From assembly GCF_003663845.1 (NCBI RefSeq), contig NZ_RCCA01000001.1:3906001-3970000 (forward strand): a stretch of DNA of 64,000 bases, in the 5' to 3' direction. Every line of letters starts with the position of its first letter. Positions within the stretch are counted from its first letter, which is position 1. Below are positions 1 through 10,100 of this stretch, in pieces. The notes under the pieces were generated by a model. The model did not search any database. It was not told the origin of the DNA and saw only the letters and a program-made list of their open reading frames with translations. The stretch comes from Chryseobacterium sp. 7. GTDB taxonomy: Bacteria; Bacteroidota; Bacteroidia; Flavobacteriales; Weeksellaceae. Both the position numbers and the translations under genes were made by a program.

Positions 1-180
1 AAGGGTAAAAACCTTGATAGAACCTTTTATTAAGAAAGGGACAAATTTGTTTTTCTGCCCTTCCCTTATGATTTCAGTTTTTGCTTTTATATCAATAGCA
101 ACAGCATGCTTTTCCAGCTCAGATAAAAAATCGGCGCCTAAAAAGCCAAATTTACTTATAGCGAACGAGTTATCAATCAT
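1..180 (-). CDS. Crp/Fnr-family transcription regulator, N-terminal part (cut by window edge)
   Basis: Reading leftwards from an ATG at 180, an open frame of 60 codons reaches base 1. It has a short lead ending in a LSELEKHAVAIDIKAKTEI-type segment, then REGQKNKFVPFLIKGSIKVF. That spacing of a Gly and a hydrophobic 'F..LIKGSIKVF' strand is typical of the cyclic-nucleotide-binding beta-barrel of flavobacterial Crp/Fnr regulators. The ligand phosphate-binding region and the C-terminal helix-turn-helix lie outside the window, so effector and targets cannot be judged. It is transcribed away from the TonB receptor operon. Family assignment is by pattern only. Confidence 0.7.
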   Translation of the reverse strand, partial: MIDNSFAISKFGFLGADFLSELEKHAVAIDIKAKTEIIREGQKNKFVPFLIKGSIKVFTL

Positions 181-310
181 ATCTTATATTTTCTGCTTTT
201 TCTTAAACAAAGATATAAAATTGATATATTGTTAGTATATATTTTTACCTTATTAAAAAAAATTAACAATCTTCAAATTGATCTGCGTACTTCTATTTAC
301 TCATTAAAAA

Positions 311-332
311 TACCCTGATAAAGACCAGGGTA
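311..332 (-). terminator. Intrinsic terminator after the TonB receptor operon
   Basis: Perfect 7-bp stem (TACCCTG / CAGGGTA) with an 8-nt loop. On the minus strand it is followed by a T-run, 40 nt downstream of the receptor stop codon. The plus side also has TTTT, so it may work in both directions. Confidence 0.75.
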
Positions 333-372
333 TTTTAAGTTAAAAAATGTTTTATATGTGATAAACTGTTTT

Positions 373-2529
373 TTAGAATCTGTATTTAACGTTGAATCCG
401 TAAAAGAAGTAGGCTTTCCCGGGTCCCGGATTAAGGTCTGTACTCACTCCTTTAGGATATCCATTTCCTGCATCAGAATCATTGATACTGTTTCCTAAGA
501 ACAGGAAGGTATAATTAATCTGGCTGGTAAGGTTATTCCCCATTACATATACATCAAGATCAAAATTATTGAAAGATTTTTTAAATCCTAATTTTGAATT
601 AAGCAGCCCAAATCCTTTTACCAGGTTTGTATTATTAAAGTCTGTGTACACATTTCCCAAATAATTATAGGTATTCACAAGATAAAAACCTGGTTTGGTA
701 AAGATATCCAATCCTACAGCGTATTTATTTCTTGGGACTCCCACTACGGTTTTGTGATCATAGGTATCCTTTCTTCCTCCCACTATGGTTGTAAAGTCTT
801 TATACTTCGCGTCATAATAAGACAGGTTTACAAAAGGAACAATTCTTTCAATAAAAGAATTTTCGGCTCTGTACTGGTACCCTACGCTGACTTCCAGTCC
901 TGTATTTTTCTGGCTTCCGGTATTAGTCCAATACGTTTGTCCCGGAGTGGTGCTGTTAGGAATGACAAGCTGTGTAAGTTTATCAGAATAGTCGATTCTG
1001 AATGCAGAAATCCTATAATCTAATTTCGTATTCAGTAAAAGTCCGTGCACACTGAAGTCAAGCATTCTTGCACGTTCAGGTTTTAAATCATCATTCGTTG
1101 TATTTGTAGCAGTAATAAATGAAGAGGCTGCGGTAGGAGAATTGTATCCTTCGCTGTAGCTCAGATTAAAAATCTGATGTTTCCATTCTTTCTGTAACGC
1201 AAAATGCGGGGTATAAGCCATTTCATATTTTTTATTGAATGACTGGTCTTTACGGCCGGCGATGAGACCTGGCAAGGCATAAAGATCTTTTCTGTCATAG
1301 TTGGTTCTATTCCCGCTGATCCCCGCCAACAAAGTAAGTCCCCAAGGTTTATACGTTAGATAATCAATGACAAAATAAGTGGATTGATTGTTATTGTATT
1401 TAAAATAAGAAGCTCCGGCCATTCCTGTTGTCTGTAAAGGTTCTGTTTCTGATCCGGTAAAGCGGTAACTTGAAGTTGTAGATACAGAATTCTGTATTTC
1501 AGCTCCGAAATCCAATCGGTTTTCAAAGTCTTTAAAATCGTTCTTTAATGTAAAAGTGGAACGTAACCCTACATTCGGAGCGCTTGTAATGCCATATGCT
1601 CCGGCCGAAACACTTTCTGTGTTTGCATTATAATAAAACAGGGTTGTATAGTTTCTTAAATTTGAAGTAAGACTTACCGTATTGCTCAATCCTACTCTTG
1701 TGGATTTTATTTTCGTCCCTGAATTTTTCCGGATATAAGCAGGGTTTCCATTATCAATACCTGCATAATAGTCATCGTAGGAAATCTGTCCTGAGGTATG
1801 TTCATAGGAATATGCCTGGCTTGCAAAGAAACTTAACTGGTCTTTTTTGCTTAATTTTACGGTACCGTTTATATTGAAGAAGTTTTTCAATCCTCCTCCA
1901 TTCGGTCTGTATCCGTCTGTTTCAAGATGTCCGTATGCGGCACTTACTGAATAATTATCATCAGCAACATTCAACTGTGTTCTTGACTGAAAGGTCTTGA
2001 ATGCTCCAAACATTGCATTTTCGGAAACGGATGCTCCTTTTGTAAAGTCCGGACGGGTATAGAAACGTACTGCACCTCCTACTCCTCCTCCATACATGGT
2101 AGCAGCAGGCCCTTTAATAACCTCAACGTTGGTTACGTAAGCAAAATCCACATCATCCAATACGGTAATTCCTTCGGCATTGGTCAAAGGCATATTGTTC
2201 CAGTAGGCTTTTACGCCCCAGTTATTAAATTTCTGATCATTCCCATAGCCCCTCAATACCAGCCTCTGCCCTCCGAAATTGGTTCGTTTGTCTACCTGAA
2301 GTCCAGACATTGTAGATAAAGTCTGATCTATTGCGGCAGGATTATTTCTATTCAGATCCTCTTCAGAAAGGGTTTCTACGGATTGTGCGTGTCTTTTGAA
2401 TTCTGCACGCTCCTGTTTAATTTTTTTTCTTCCCAGAATATTGACCTCATCAATTGATCCTTCCTGTGTTTGCTGAGCATATGCAATTGTACAGCCTAAC
2501 AAAGCTGCTATGCCTATATATTTTTTCAT
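373..2529 (-). CDS. TonB-dependent outer-membrane receptor
   Basis: 718 aa, usual length for a TonB-dependent transporter. The signal peptide MKKYIGIAALLGCTIAYAQ is followed directly by a plug domain (about residues 40-160, with LRGYG and an IKGPAATMYGGGVGGAVRF segment near 137-157). A long 22-strand-type beta-barrel ends in an aromatic residue (VKYRF). Such receptors import siderophores, haem, cobalamin, metals or oligosaccharides across the outer membrane using TonB/ExbBD energy. The plug-plus-barrel form without a SusD partner or carboxypeptidase-like N-terminal extension favours a siderophore or metal ligand over glycans (inference). It is the last gene of a four-gene minus-strand operon, 24 nt after the preceding gene. 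Confidence 0.88.
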   Translation of the reverse strand: MKKYIGIAALLGCTIAYAQQTQEGSIDEVNILGRKKIKQERAEFKRHAQSVETLSEEDLNRNNPAAIDQTLSTMSGLQVDKRTNFGGQRLVLRGYGNDQKFNNWGVKAYWNNMPLTNAEGITVLDDVDFAYVTNVEVIKGPAATMYGGGVGGAVRFYTRPDFTKGASVSENAMFGAFKTFQSRTQLNVADDNYSVSAAYGHLETDGYRPNGGGLKNFFNINGTVKLSKKDQLSFFASQAYSYEHTSGQISYDDYYAGIDNGNPAYIRKNSGTKIKSTRVGLSNTVSLTSNLRNYTTLFYYNANTESVSAGAYGITSAPNVGLRSTFTLKNDFKDFENRLDFGAEIQNSVSTTSSYRFTGSETEPLQTTGMAGASYFKYNNNQSTYFVIDYLTYKPWGLTLLAGISGNRTNYDRKDLYALPGLIAGRKDQSFNKKYEMAYTPHFALQKEWKHQIFNLSYSEGYNSPTAASSFITATNTTNDDLKPERARMLDFSVHGLLLNTKLDYRISAFRIDYSDKLTQLVIPNSTTPGQTYWTNTGSQKNTGLEVSVGYQYRAENSFIERIVPFVNLSYYDAKYKDFTTIVGGRKDTYDHKTVVGVPRNKYAVGLDIFTKPGFYLVNTYNYLGNVYTDFNNTNLVKGFGLLNSKLGFKKSFNNFDLDVYVMGNNLTSQINYTFLFLGNSINDSDAGNGYPKGVSTDLNPGPGKAYFFYGFNVKYRF

Positions 2530-2553
2530 TTTTTAAATTTGTTACCATTAATA

Positions 2554-3117
2554 TTATATTCGCCTAATTGTAAAGTACATTTCCGGCGGAGGAAAAATAA
2601 TGGTTAAATAATGGGTGTTTTCCAGTTCATGAGAATGTCTGGAAACGGTTTCTGAAAAACGATTTGAAAAAAAACTGAATTCTTTTGTTTCAAAAACGGC
2701 AAAAGAGATATGGGTTTTAAACAGGCTTTTGTTGTGACCGGGTAGGTCTATCTGCAGCCGTAAGCATTTTTTTTTCGCTGCCAGCTTTCTGGAAAAGTCC
2801 AGCAGAGAATTGAGGATAATATCTTTTTTATCAATATAGCAGAAAATATATTTCTTTCCCTTGATCATACTGATTCTGATGATATCATATGAATATCCGT
2901 GGAGTGTAAACTCTTTTTCTTCTTTCCATTCCGCTTCTTCCAGGTCTTTTTCTGTAAAACAGATGGTTTCTGACTTTCTGAAATTACCTTCTACAATGCA
3001 GTATTGTGTTTTTTTATACAGCTCTCTTTTAACATCAGAAACTACAGAATACATCACATTACTGAATAATATGATTACCGGAATACACAGAAAAATAAAA
3101 AGTAGTTTTTTATTCAA
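2554..3117 (-). CDS. Membrane-anchored protein of unknown function, next to the TonB receptor
   Basis: 187 aa. One N-terminal hydrophobic segment (about residues 4-26, KLLFIFLCIPVIILFSNVMY) with the rest predicted outside the cytoplasm. The remainder is a mixed beta-rich domain with several Cys and ends in a TIIFPPPEMYFTIRRI-like tail. I do not recognise a named family. Position is the only clue: 14 nt after the lipoprotein gene and 24 nt before the TonB receptor, so it is co-transcribed and probably an envelope accessory of that uptake system. Confidence 0.6.
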   Translation of the reverse strand: MNKKLLFIFLCIPVIILFSNVMYSVVSDVKRELYKKTQYCIVEGNFRKSETICFTEKDLEEAEWKEEKEFTLHGYSYDIIRISMIKGKKYIFCYIDKKDIILNSLLDFSRKLAAKKKCLRLQIDLPGHNKSLFKTHISFAVFETKEFSFFSNRFSETVSRHSHELENTHYLTIIFPPPEMYFTIRRI

Positions 3118-3131
3118 AGAATGAAAGGTAT

Positions 3132-3602
3132 TTAAGGAGCAGGTTCTTCAGATGACTCTACAGCAGTAAATTTTGAAATGCTTACTTTGTACAGTGTTGG
3201 TGATCCTTTTATGGTGTATTGTATCCAATTGTTTTTTGGATTTGTTTTTTGAGAAGCAGGATTTTCCACGGGGGCACCTGCCGGAAAATTATCAACTGTC
3301 ACAGCGTCTTCATTATTTTTATAGGAAAGACTGCCTCTTACCGTTATTGTATTTCCTGTATTGCTTTGAACGAACGAAATGGCATTCCCTTCTGCCATCA
3401 ATGTTTTTACGGTAATCACACTGTTATTTTTCTTTTTCAGTTTAAGAGTATATACGGCCCCTCTTACGCCTGCTCTTCCTCCTGTCCATTCGGTTTTTTC
3501 AGCAGAGATTACAGATACTGTCTTATCCTGATACAAAGAGGATACCGGCATCCCGCAGGAAGCCAGCGTCCAAAATATTATTAAATACAATTGATTATTC
3601 AT
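3132..3602 (-). CDS. Small lipoprotein of unknown function
   Basis: 156 aa from the ATG at 3602, giving MNNQLYLIIFWTLASCGMP with a clear lipobox (LASC, Cys acylated). A longer start at 3620 would overlap the upstream stop, so I prefer the inner ATG. The mature protein is beta-rich, about 140 residues, with a Pro/Glu-rich end (ESSEEPAP). No family recognised. It sits 4 nt behind the T9SS BNR-protein gene and ahead of the membrane-anchored and TonB genes, so it is likely part of the same cell-surface unit. Confidence 0.6.
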   Translation of the reverse strand: MNNQLYLIIFWTLASCGMPVSSLYQDKTVSVISAEKTEWTGGRAGVRGAVYTLKLKKKNNSVITVKTLMAEGNAISFVQSNTGNTITVRGSLSYKNNEDAVTVDNFPAGAPVENPASQKTNPKNNWIQYTIKGSPTLYKVSISKFTAVESSEEPAP

Positions 3603-3606
3603 TTTT

Positions 3607-6453
3607 CTAATCATCATCACCTCCAGTACGTCCTAATACCAGGAAGTTTCCACTATATACAATTTCTCCTTTAGATTCGGCTTTCAGTATATAAGTTCCG
3701 GGTACCAGCTTTTGTCCAAACTCTTCATCAGACTTTACATTTTTCTTGCTGTATACCAGTCTGCCTGATCCATCAACAATGCTTATATCTACAGTGCTGT
3801 ATCTATTCGTATCAAATCTCAGATGAGAAATTCCCTTAGACGGGTTTGGATAGATAATATTCACATCTTTTTTAGATTTTGTTTCTGTTGTTGCCAATGA
3901 AGTCACAGTATTCTGAGTTGTCCAGGCTCCTCTTCCGTAAGTGGAAACCAAAACAGTTTTAGTGGCGGGTCTGTAATCTAAATTGGTAATTCTCACATTT
4001 CCTATATTTCCTGTTACAGAAGCCCATTCAGGAGTTAGAGACAGGAAGTTGGTAGTACCCCATACGCCCATTTCCGTTCCCACCAGCACTTCATCCGGAT
4101 TGTCAGGGTTTCTTAATACAGTTCTTACAGGCATGTCCGGAAGGTTACCTTCTTTATTCTGCCATGTAGTTCCGCCATCTGTAGAATAAAAAACACTGGT
4201 CAGGTTATAGTTGGAGAAAGTGGTGATAATTTCATTTTCATTTGCTCCAAATTCTATATCAGATACAGTTCCAGTTACTGGTGAAGTTAATAAGGTTGCC
4301 GCGTAAGATGTAGTGTTGGCATTTGTCACTTTAAAGATTCTTCCCAGGTTGGTCCCTACAAAAAGAGAGGTAGAAGCTGTAGTATAGGGAGATACTTTCA
4401 TCCAGGAAATCTGCTCTCCGGTTTGTGCAGTTCCTACCGTGACTGTATTGTTGGTAAATGATGTAGCCGTAGCAGAAAGTCCGGATGTTCTGAAAAGCGT
4501 AAGTCCGGAACGGTAAGAAAAGAAAACATCATTTATTCTGTCCAGCGCTATTTCGTTCACAAAGTGCCCTAAGCTTCTGTTAGCACTGGTAGAGATAAGG
4601 TTATATGCGTTATTTGTTAATAAATAGTGGTTATTGTTTGTATAACTTGCAATTTCGTAGTTATCCTGATCATCATATTCAGTATACATTCCGTCTCCAC
4701 CTGTAGCAGACTGAGCCGTAAGGAAATTATTGGCCAGCGGTACACCATACAGCCACCATGATCCGTTATCCTGTGCTCCTGCTAGTAATTCTTCATCAGC
4801 AGGTGTTTTTACAGGGTTCAGCATTGCAGAGTAAAACTGCGTTACATTATATCTGGTATTTCTGACCGAAAATCCGCCTACGGATCCGATAGTGGATTTG
4901 TTAGCGGCATAATAGATTCCTCCGTCATTTCCAAACAACATCTGTCCTGTTGCGTAGTTATTATAAGGATTGAAAACAATTTCGTGCTGGTCCGCATGCA
5001 CCTGTGAAACCTGCAAAGCAGCCATATTATTGTTATTGGACCACTTTGAGATCTGTGTCCAGTTTGCTCCTCCATTGGTAGATTTGTACAAATCAATACC
5101 GCCGATATACAGGGTATTATCATCCTGAGGATCTGTTTCAATAATGAGATCATAAAAGGACTGTCCTCTTGTAAAGTCATTAGCAGGAATACTTGTATCA
5201 GTTGCAGTAGGTAATGTCAAAACAGGAGCTACATCATTGGTGGCCAGCCAGGTGGCCCCTCCGTCTGCTGATTTCGCAATTCTGATTGGCTCAGACGAAC
5301 TGGCTCCCTGCATAAATGCATATATTTTATTGGCATCTGTTTTAGAAAGGGTAAAGTTTACTCTTGCACCGCTGCTGCCTACATTATACATCTGATTAAA
5401 TGTATTTCCATCTGCAGATTTAAAGATTCTCCCTCCGGAATCTATGTTTGAAAACCGGGAAGATCTTGTAGAAACCCATACTGCATTATCCGCTCCTATT
5501 TCTATCTGCTGAATAGAGTATCCTGTTGTACTGGTAACACCGGTAGTGGTATTAAGAGCAAGCAGGCTGTTATTCTTAGTGAATGTCGCACCGCCATCAG
5601 TAGATTTATATAATCCTGCCTGGCTCAGTCCCTGCCATCCATCATTGAAAGAAATTCCTACATAGGAACCGCTTACTCCGGCATATACTTCTGAAACGCC
5701 ATTATTATTCCTTACTTTAATATCATTAATATAGAAATTACCATTTCTTACTCCAGAAGAAGAATAAGTTACCGGAATGGTGAAAATCTGCGTCCAGGTG
5801 GTTCCTCCGTTCGTTGATTTCCATATTCCTGATCCTACTGCATCAGTAGTGGGTGCCTCTCCTGTTCCTACATAAAAAATTTGTGGGTTATTAGGGTCAT
5901 ACGTAATACTTGAAACAGAGGTATTGGCCCAGAATGTACTTAATGGCTGCCACTCGTTGGAGGCTACGGAAGGATCCTGATTTACCCAAAGACCTCCTGA
6001 AACACTTCCTGCAAATACTCTTTTACCTGTAGGATCATTGGGATCATACATGATTGCTCTTGTTCTTCCGCCTACGCTGTATGGACCTCTTTCAATCCAG
6101 GGTTCGTTGACAATTTTACTTGTTGCGGAGGTATTTGGTCTGGAGATAAAAGACATAGGATGTGAGGCCTTGTATTTACCTGTTAAGATATCCTGGTTCA
6201 CTTTTGTCAGTCCTTCGAAATTGGTTCTTCCTGTAACAGGGTCCATTGTTCTTTTGTAATCCTCTTCATTGTATAAATTAGGAGGTATTCCTGCTGCTTT
6301 TGCAATTTTATGAGCTTTTTTCAGATCTTTCTCATATTTAGCATACATTTTCTGGAGCTGTTTTTGATTGTCCTTAAGCGTATTTTGCTCCTGTGCATAC
6401 ATATTGATACAAAGCAAGACTGCTGCAATAGGGTAAAGTTTCATTCCATTCAA
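3607..6453 (-). CDS. T9SS-secreted BNR/VPS10-like beta-propeller protein
   Basis: 948 aa. Signal peptide (MKLYPIAAVLLCINMYAQ, starting at the fourth residue; the ATG at 6444 is an equal candidate), a Lys-rich helical stretch to about residue 110, then a long beta-propeller with several BNR/Asp-box-like motifs (STNGGTTW, STDGGATF, SADGGATW, STDGGTTW). The C-terminus carries a type A T9SS sorting domain (IIYPNPSKG ... GTYILKAESKGEIVYSGNFLV), so it should be exported across the outer membrane and attached or released. Asp-box propellers occur in sialidases, xyloglucanases and sortilin-like proteins. I see no catalytic signature that selects one, so the substrate is unknown. First gene of the operon ending with the TonB receptor. 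Confidence 0.82.
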   Translation of the reverse strand: MNGMKLYPIAAVLLCINMYAQEQNTLKDNQKQLQKMYAKYEKDLKKAHKIAKAAGIPPNLYNEEDYKRTMDPVTGRTNFEGLTKVNQDILTGKYKASHPMSFISRPNTSATSKIVNEPWIERGPYSVGGRTRAIMYDPNDPTGKRVFAGSVSGGLWVNQDPSVASNEWQPLSTFWANTSVSSITYDPNNPQIFYVGTGEAPTTDAVGSGIWKSTNGGTTWTQIFTIPVTYSSSGVRNGNFYINDIKVRNNNGVSEVYAGVSGSYVGISFNDGWQGLSQAGLYKSTDGGATFTKNNSLLALNTTTGVTSTTGYSIQQIEIGADNAVWVSTRSSRFSNIDSGGRIFKSADGNTFNQMYNVGSSGARVNFTLSKTDANKIYAFMQGASSSEPIRIAKSADGGATWLATNDVAPVLTLPTATDTSIPANDFTRGQSFYDLIIETDPQDDNTLYIGGIDLYKSTNGGANWTQISKWSNNNNMAALQVSQVHADQHEIVFNPYNNYATGQMLFGNDGGIYYAANKSTIGSVGGFSVRNTRYNVTQFYSAMLNPVKTPADEELLAGAQDNGSWWLYGVPLANNFLTAQSATGGDGMYTEYDDQDNYEIASYTNNNHYLLTNNAYNLISTSANRSLGHFVNEIALDRINDVFFSYRSGLTLFRTSGLSATATSFTNNTVTVGTAQTGEQISWMKVSPYTTASTSLFVGTNLGRIFKVTNANTTSYAATLLTSPVTGTVSDIEFGANENEIITTFSNYNLTSVFYSTDGGTTWQNKEGNLPDMPVRTVLRNPDNPDEVLVGTEMGVWGTTNFLSLTPEWASVTGNIGNVRITNLDYRPATKTVLVSTYGRGAWTTQNTVTSLATTETKSKKDVNIIYPNPSKGISHLRFDTNRYSTVDISIVDGSGRLVYSKKNVKSDEEFGQKLVPGTYILKAESKGEIVYSGNFLVLGRTGGDDD

Positions 6454-6663
6454 TTTTTTACAAATTTAACCAAGAAAAATGATATTTTTTAATTAATTCG
6501 AATTAATTATTATTAATTTATAACAAAAATTAACAAGAATATCGTAAATTGAGATATTGATAATTATTTAAGGTATTTTGAAAAAAAAATTGCGAAATAT
6601 AAAAAAAGTTTAAAAAAGGAACAGGTTGGTGAATTATTTCCTAATCAGCATTGAACAAAAAAA

Positions 6664-6684
6664 TGCCCTGATAAAATCAGGGCA
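6664..6684 (-). terminator. Intrinsic terminator after the rpoBC-DUF3467 unit
   Basis: Perfect 9-bp stem (TGCCCTGAT / ATCAGGGCA) with a 3-nt loop. On the minus strand it is followed by a run of T. It lies 26 nt past the DUF3467 stop and closes the RNA polymerase transcript. Confidence 0.85.
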
Positions 6685-6709
6685 TTCTTATTTTATTGTA
6701 AAAGAAATC

Positions 6710-7015
6710 TTACGCTTGAACGTTGTTTCCTCCCAATACGAAAGGCTCAACTTCTTTGATTTCTCCGAACTGCTGCTCGTAGTTTGCGATGTTCTGCTGA
6801 AGAGCGCTTAATACTCTTTTAGCATGAAGTGGAGCAAGAATAACTCTTGATCTTACTTTAGCCTGCTGAACACCTGGCATCAACTGAATAAAGTCTACTA
6901 CAAATTCAGATGGAGAGTGGTTTACCAATGCAAGGTTAGCATAGATACCAGCAGCTACCATTTCGTTTAATTCGATGTTGATGTTTCCGTCTTGTGGATT
7001 TTGATTGTTGTCCAT
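6710..7015 (-). CDS. DUF3467 family protein downstream of rpoC
   Basis: 101 aa, conserved hypothetical of the DUF3467 type, with INIELNEMVAAGIYANLALVNHSPSEF near residues 12-38 and a KVRSRVILAPLHAKRVLSAL segment near 54-73. This small acidic protein is commonly found directly behind rpoC in Bacteroidetes, as here (87-nt gap, no terminator between). Function is unknown. The constant linkage suggests a role near transcription, but that is inference. Confidence 0.85.
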   Translation of the reverse strand: MDNNQNPQDGNINIELNEMVAAGIYANLALVNHSPSEFVVDFIQLMPGVQQAKVRSRVILAPLHAKRVLSALQQNIANYEQQFGEIKEVEPFVLGGNNVQA

Positions 7016-7102
7016 TGTTATAAATTATGTTTTTAAAATTCGAAATTTGAGATTGTGAAAATATAAAAATAAATTCAAATCCCAAATTTCAAATCATTAA
7101 TT

Positions 7103-10100
7103 TTAGTTAAGGTCTTCGAATTCTTTCTTAGAACCTACAATAACGTTCTGATACTCTTTAAGACCTGTACCTGCAGGAATTCTGTGTCCTACAATTACAT
7201 TTTCTTTAAGACCGTTAAGATCGTCTATCTTACCAGCAACTGCTGCTTCGTTAAGAACTTTAGTTGTTTCCTGGAATGATGCTGCAGACATGAATGACTT
7301 CGTTTGAAGTGCTGCTCTTGTAATACCTTGTAGTACAGGAGTTGCCGTAGCAGGAAGAGCTTCTCTTACTTCTACCAGACTTAAGTCTTCACGCTTCAAC
7401 TTAGAGTTTTCGTCTCTTAATTCTCTCGCAGTAATCATCTGACCTGGTTGGAATTCTTTAGAATCACCAGCATCTACCACTACTTTAAGACCGAATACTC
7501 TGTTGTTTTCTTCCAAGAAATCATACTTGTGCTCAAGAGCTCCTTCAAGGAATTGAGTATCACCTCCATCAACGATAGATACTTTCGTCATCATCTGTCT
7601 TACGATAATTTCGAAGTGCTTATCATCAATTTTTACCCCTTGTAGACGGTAAACTTCCTGAATCTCGTTTACTAAGTATTCCTGAACGGCAGTTGGGCCT
7701 TTAATTCTTAAGATATCTTCCGGTGTGATAGAACCGTCAGAAAGCGGAGAACCTGCTCTTACGAAGTCATTCTCCTGAACAAGAATCTGGTTAGAAAGTT
7801 TTACTAAGTAAATTTTTCTTTCTCCAGTTTTAGCCTCAACAATAAGTTCACGGTTACCTCTCTTAATTTTTCCGTAAGAAACTACCCCGTCGATTTCAGT
7901 AACAACCGCTGGGTTTGAAGGGTTTCTTGCTTCGAATAATTCGGTAACTCTCGGAAGACCTCCGGTGATATCCCCTGCTTTTGCAGATTTTCTTGGGATT
8001 TTAATTAGGACTTTACCAGCCTTAATTTTTTCACCATCGTTTACCATTAAGTGGGCTCCTACCGGTAAGTTGTAAGCTTTCTGCTCAACTCCTTTAGAAT
8101 CTACCACCTTCAAGGTAGGTACGGCTTTCTTATTTCTAGATTCAGAGATTACTTTCTCTTCGAATCCTGTTTGTTCGTCAATTTCAAGCTGGAATGAAAT
8201 ACCCTGGATGATATCCTCGTATTCTACCTTACCTGAAGTTTCAGCAATGATAACCGCGTTATATGGATCCCATCTACAGATTGTATCTCCTTTCTTCACT
8301 TTATCACCTGGTTTTACAGATAATATAGATCCGTAAGGTACGTTAGCTACCATTAATGGAGTTCTGGACTCATTATCAGCAACTAATCTGAATTCTGTTG
8401 AACGGGAAACTACAACCTCAGCTGTATTACCGTTTTCATCTTCAGAAGTAATTGTTCTTACTTCATCCATTTCAACGATACCATCTCTTCTTGCAACGAT
8501 AGATGGGTTTTCTGATACGTTACCTGCAGTACCCCCTTGGTGGAAGGTTCTCAACGTAAGCTGAGTACCTGGTTCCCCAATTGACTGTGCTGCAATTACA
8601 CCTACCGCTTCACCCATGTGAATCACTTTACCTGTTGCTAAGTTTCTACCGTAACATTTCGCACAGATACCTTTCTTAGCTTCACAAGTTAATGGTGAAC
8701 GAACCTCCACAGCTTCTAATCCTGCTTCTTCGATTCTCTTCGCCAATGCTTCAATGATCACCTGATCTGCACTTGCAATAAGTTCATCAGTTTCAGGATC
8801 GTAAATATTATGAAGAGATACTCTACCTAAGATTCTTTCAGAGATTCTTTCAACAATCTCGTCATTTTTCTTAAGTGCAGTAACTTCTGTACCTCTTAAT
8901 GTTCCACAGTCGTCTTCTGTAACAATAACGTCTTGTGCAACGTCTACCAATCTTCTCGTTAAGTAACCAGCATCAGCTGTCTTAAGAGCGGTATCCGCAA
9001 GTCCCTTACGGGCACCGTGGGTAGAGATAAAGTACTCTAGAATCGAAAGACCTTCCTTAAAGTTGGCAAGGATCGGGTTTTCGATGATCTCCGCTCCGGT
9101 AGAACCAGCTTTCTGCGGTTTTGCCATCAAACCTCTCATCCCTGATAACTGACGGATCTGTTCTTTAGAACCCCTCGCTCCAGAGTCAAGCATCATATAT
9201 ACAGAGTTGAAACCACCTTGGTCAGTTTTCATTCTGCTCATGATCATTTCAGTTAATCCTGCGTTGGTATTTGTCCAAACGTCGATTACCTGGTTATAAC
9301 GTTCTGTATCTGTAATTAGACCCATGTTATAGTTGGCTCTAATTTCGTCTACTGTTTCAATAGATGAAGCAATCATTTGTTTTTTCTCAACAGGAACTAC
9401 AATATCCCCCAGTGAGAATGAAAGACCTCCTTTGAATGCGTTTGAGTAACCTAAGTCTTTCATTGCATCCAGGAACTTCACAGTTGTAGGGAAATCTGTA
9501 TCAGCAAGGATCTTACCGATAACGTTTCTCAATGATTTCTTCGTAAGAAGTTCATTGATATATCCTACCTGTTTAGGCACAATCTGGTTGAATAGAATTC
9601 TACCTACAGAAGTTTCGATCAATCTTGTAACGATTTCTCCGTCTTCTTTGATAGGTAGTCTACATCTTACTTTAGCATTTAAAGATACTCTACCTTCAGC
9701 ATAAGCAATTTCTGCTTCTTCAGGAGAATAGAACGCAAGACCTTCACCTTTTACTTTCATGGTCTCAGTAGAACTTAATTCTTTAGTCATGAAATAAAGA
9801 CCAAGAACCATGTCCTGAGATGGTACTGTAATTGGAGAACCATTTGCAGGGTTCAAGATGTTCTGAGAACCTAACATCAATAACTGAGCTTCAAGGATCG
9901 CTTCTGGTCCTAGCGGCAAGTGTACCGCCATCTGGTCACCATCGAAATCGGCGTTGAAGGCCGTAGTTACTAATGGATGTAGCTGGATTGCCTTACCCTC
10001 GATCATCTTAGGTTGGAAAGCCTGAATACCTAGTCTGTGAAGCGTAGGTGCTCTGTTCAATAGAACAGGGTGACCTTTCATCACGTTTTCAAGGATATCA

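Noticed and set aside
14..235. Plus-strand frame of 73 codons at the left edge
   Set aside because: The opposite strand reads as a Crp/Fnr regulator running off the edge, with family-like residues; the plus frame is its shadow.
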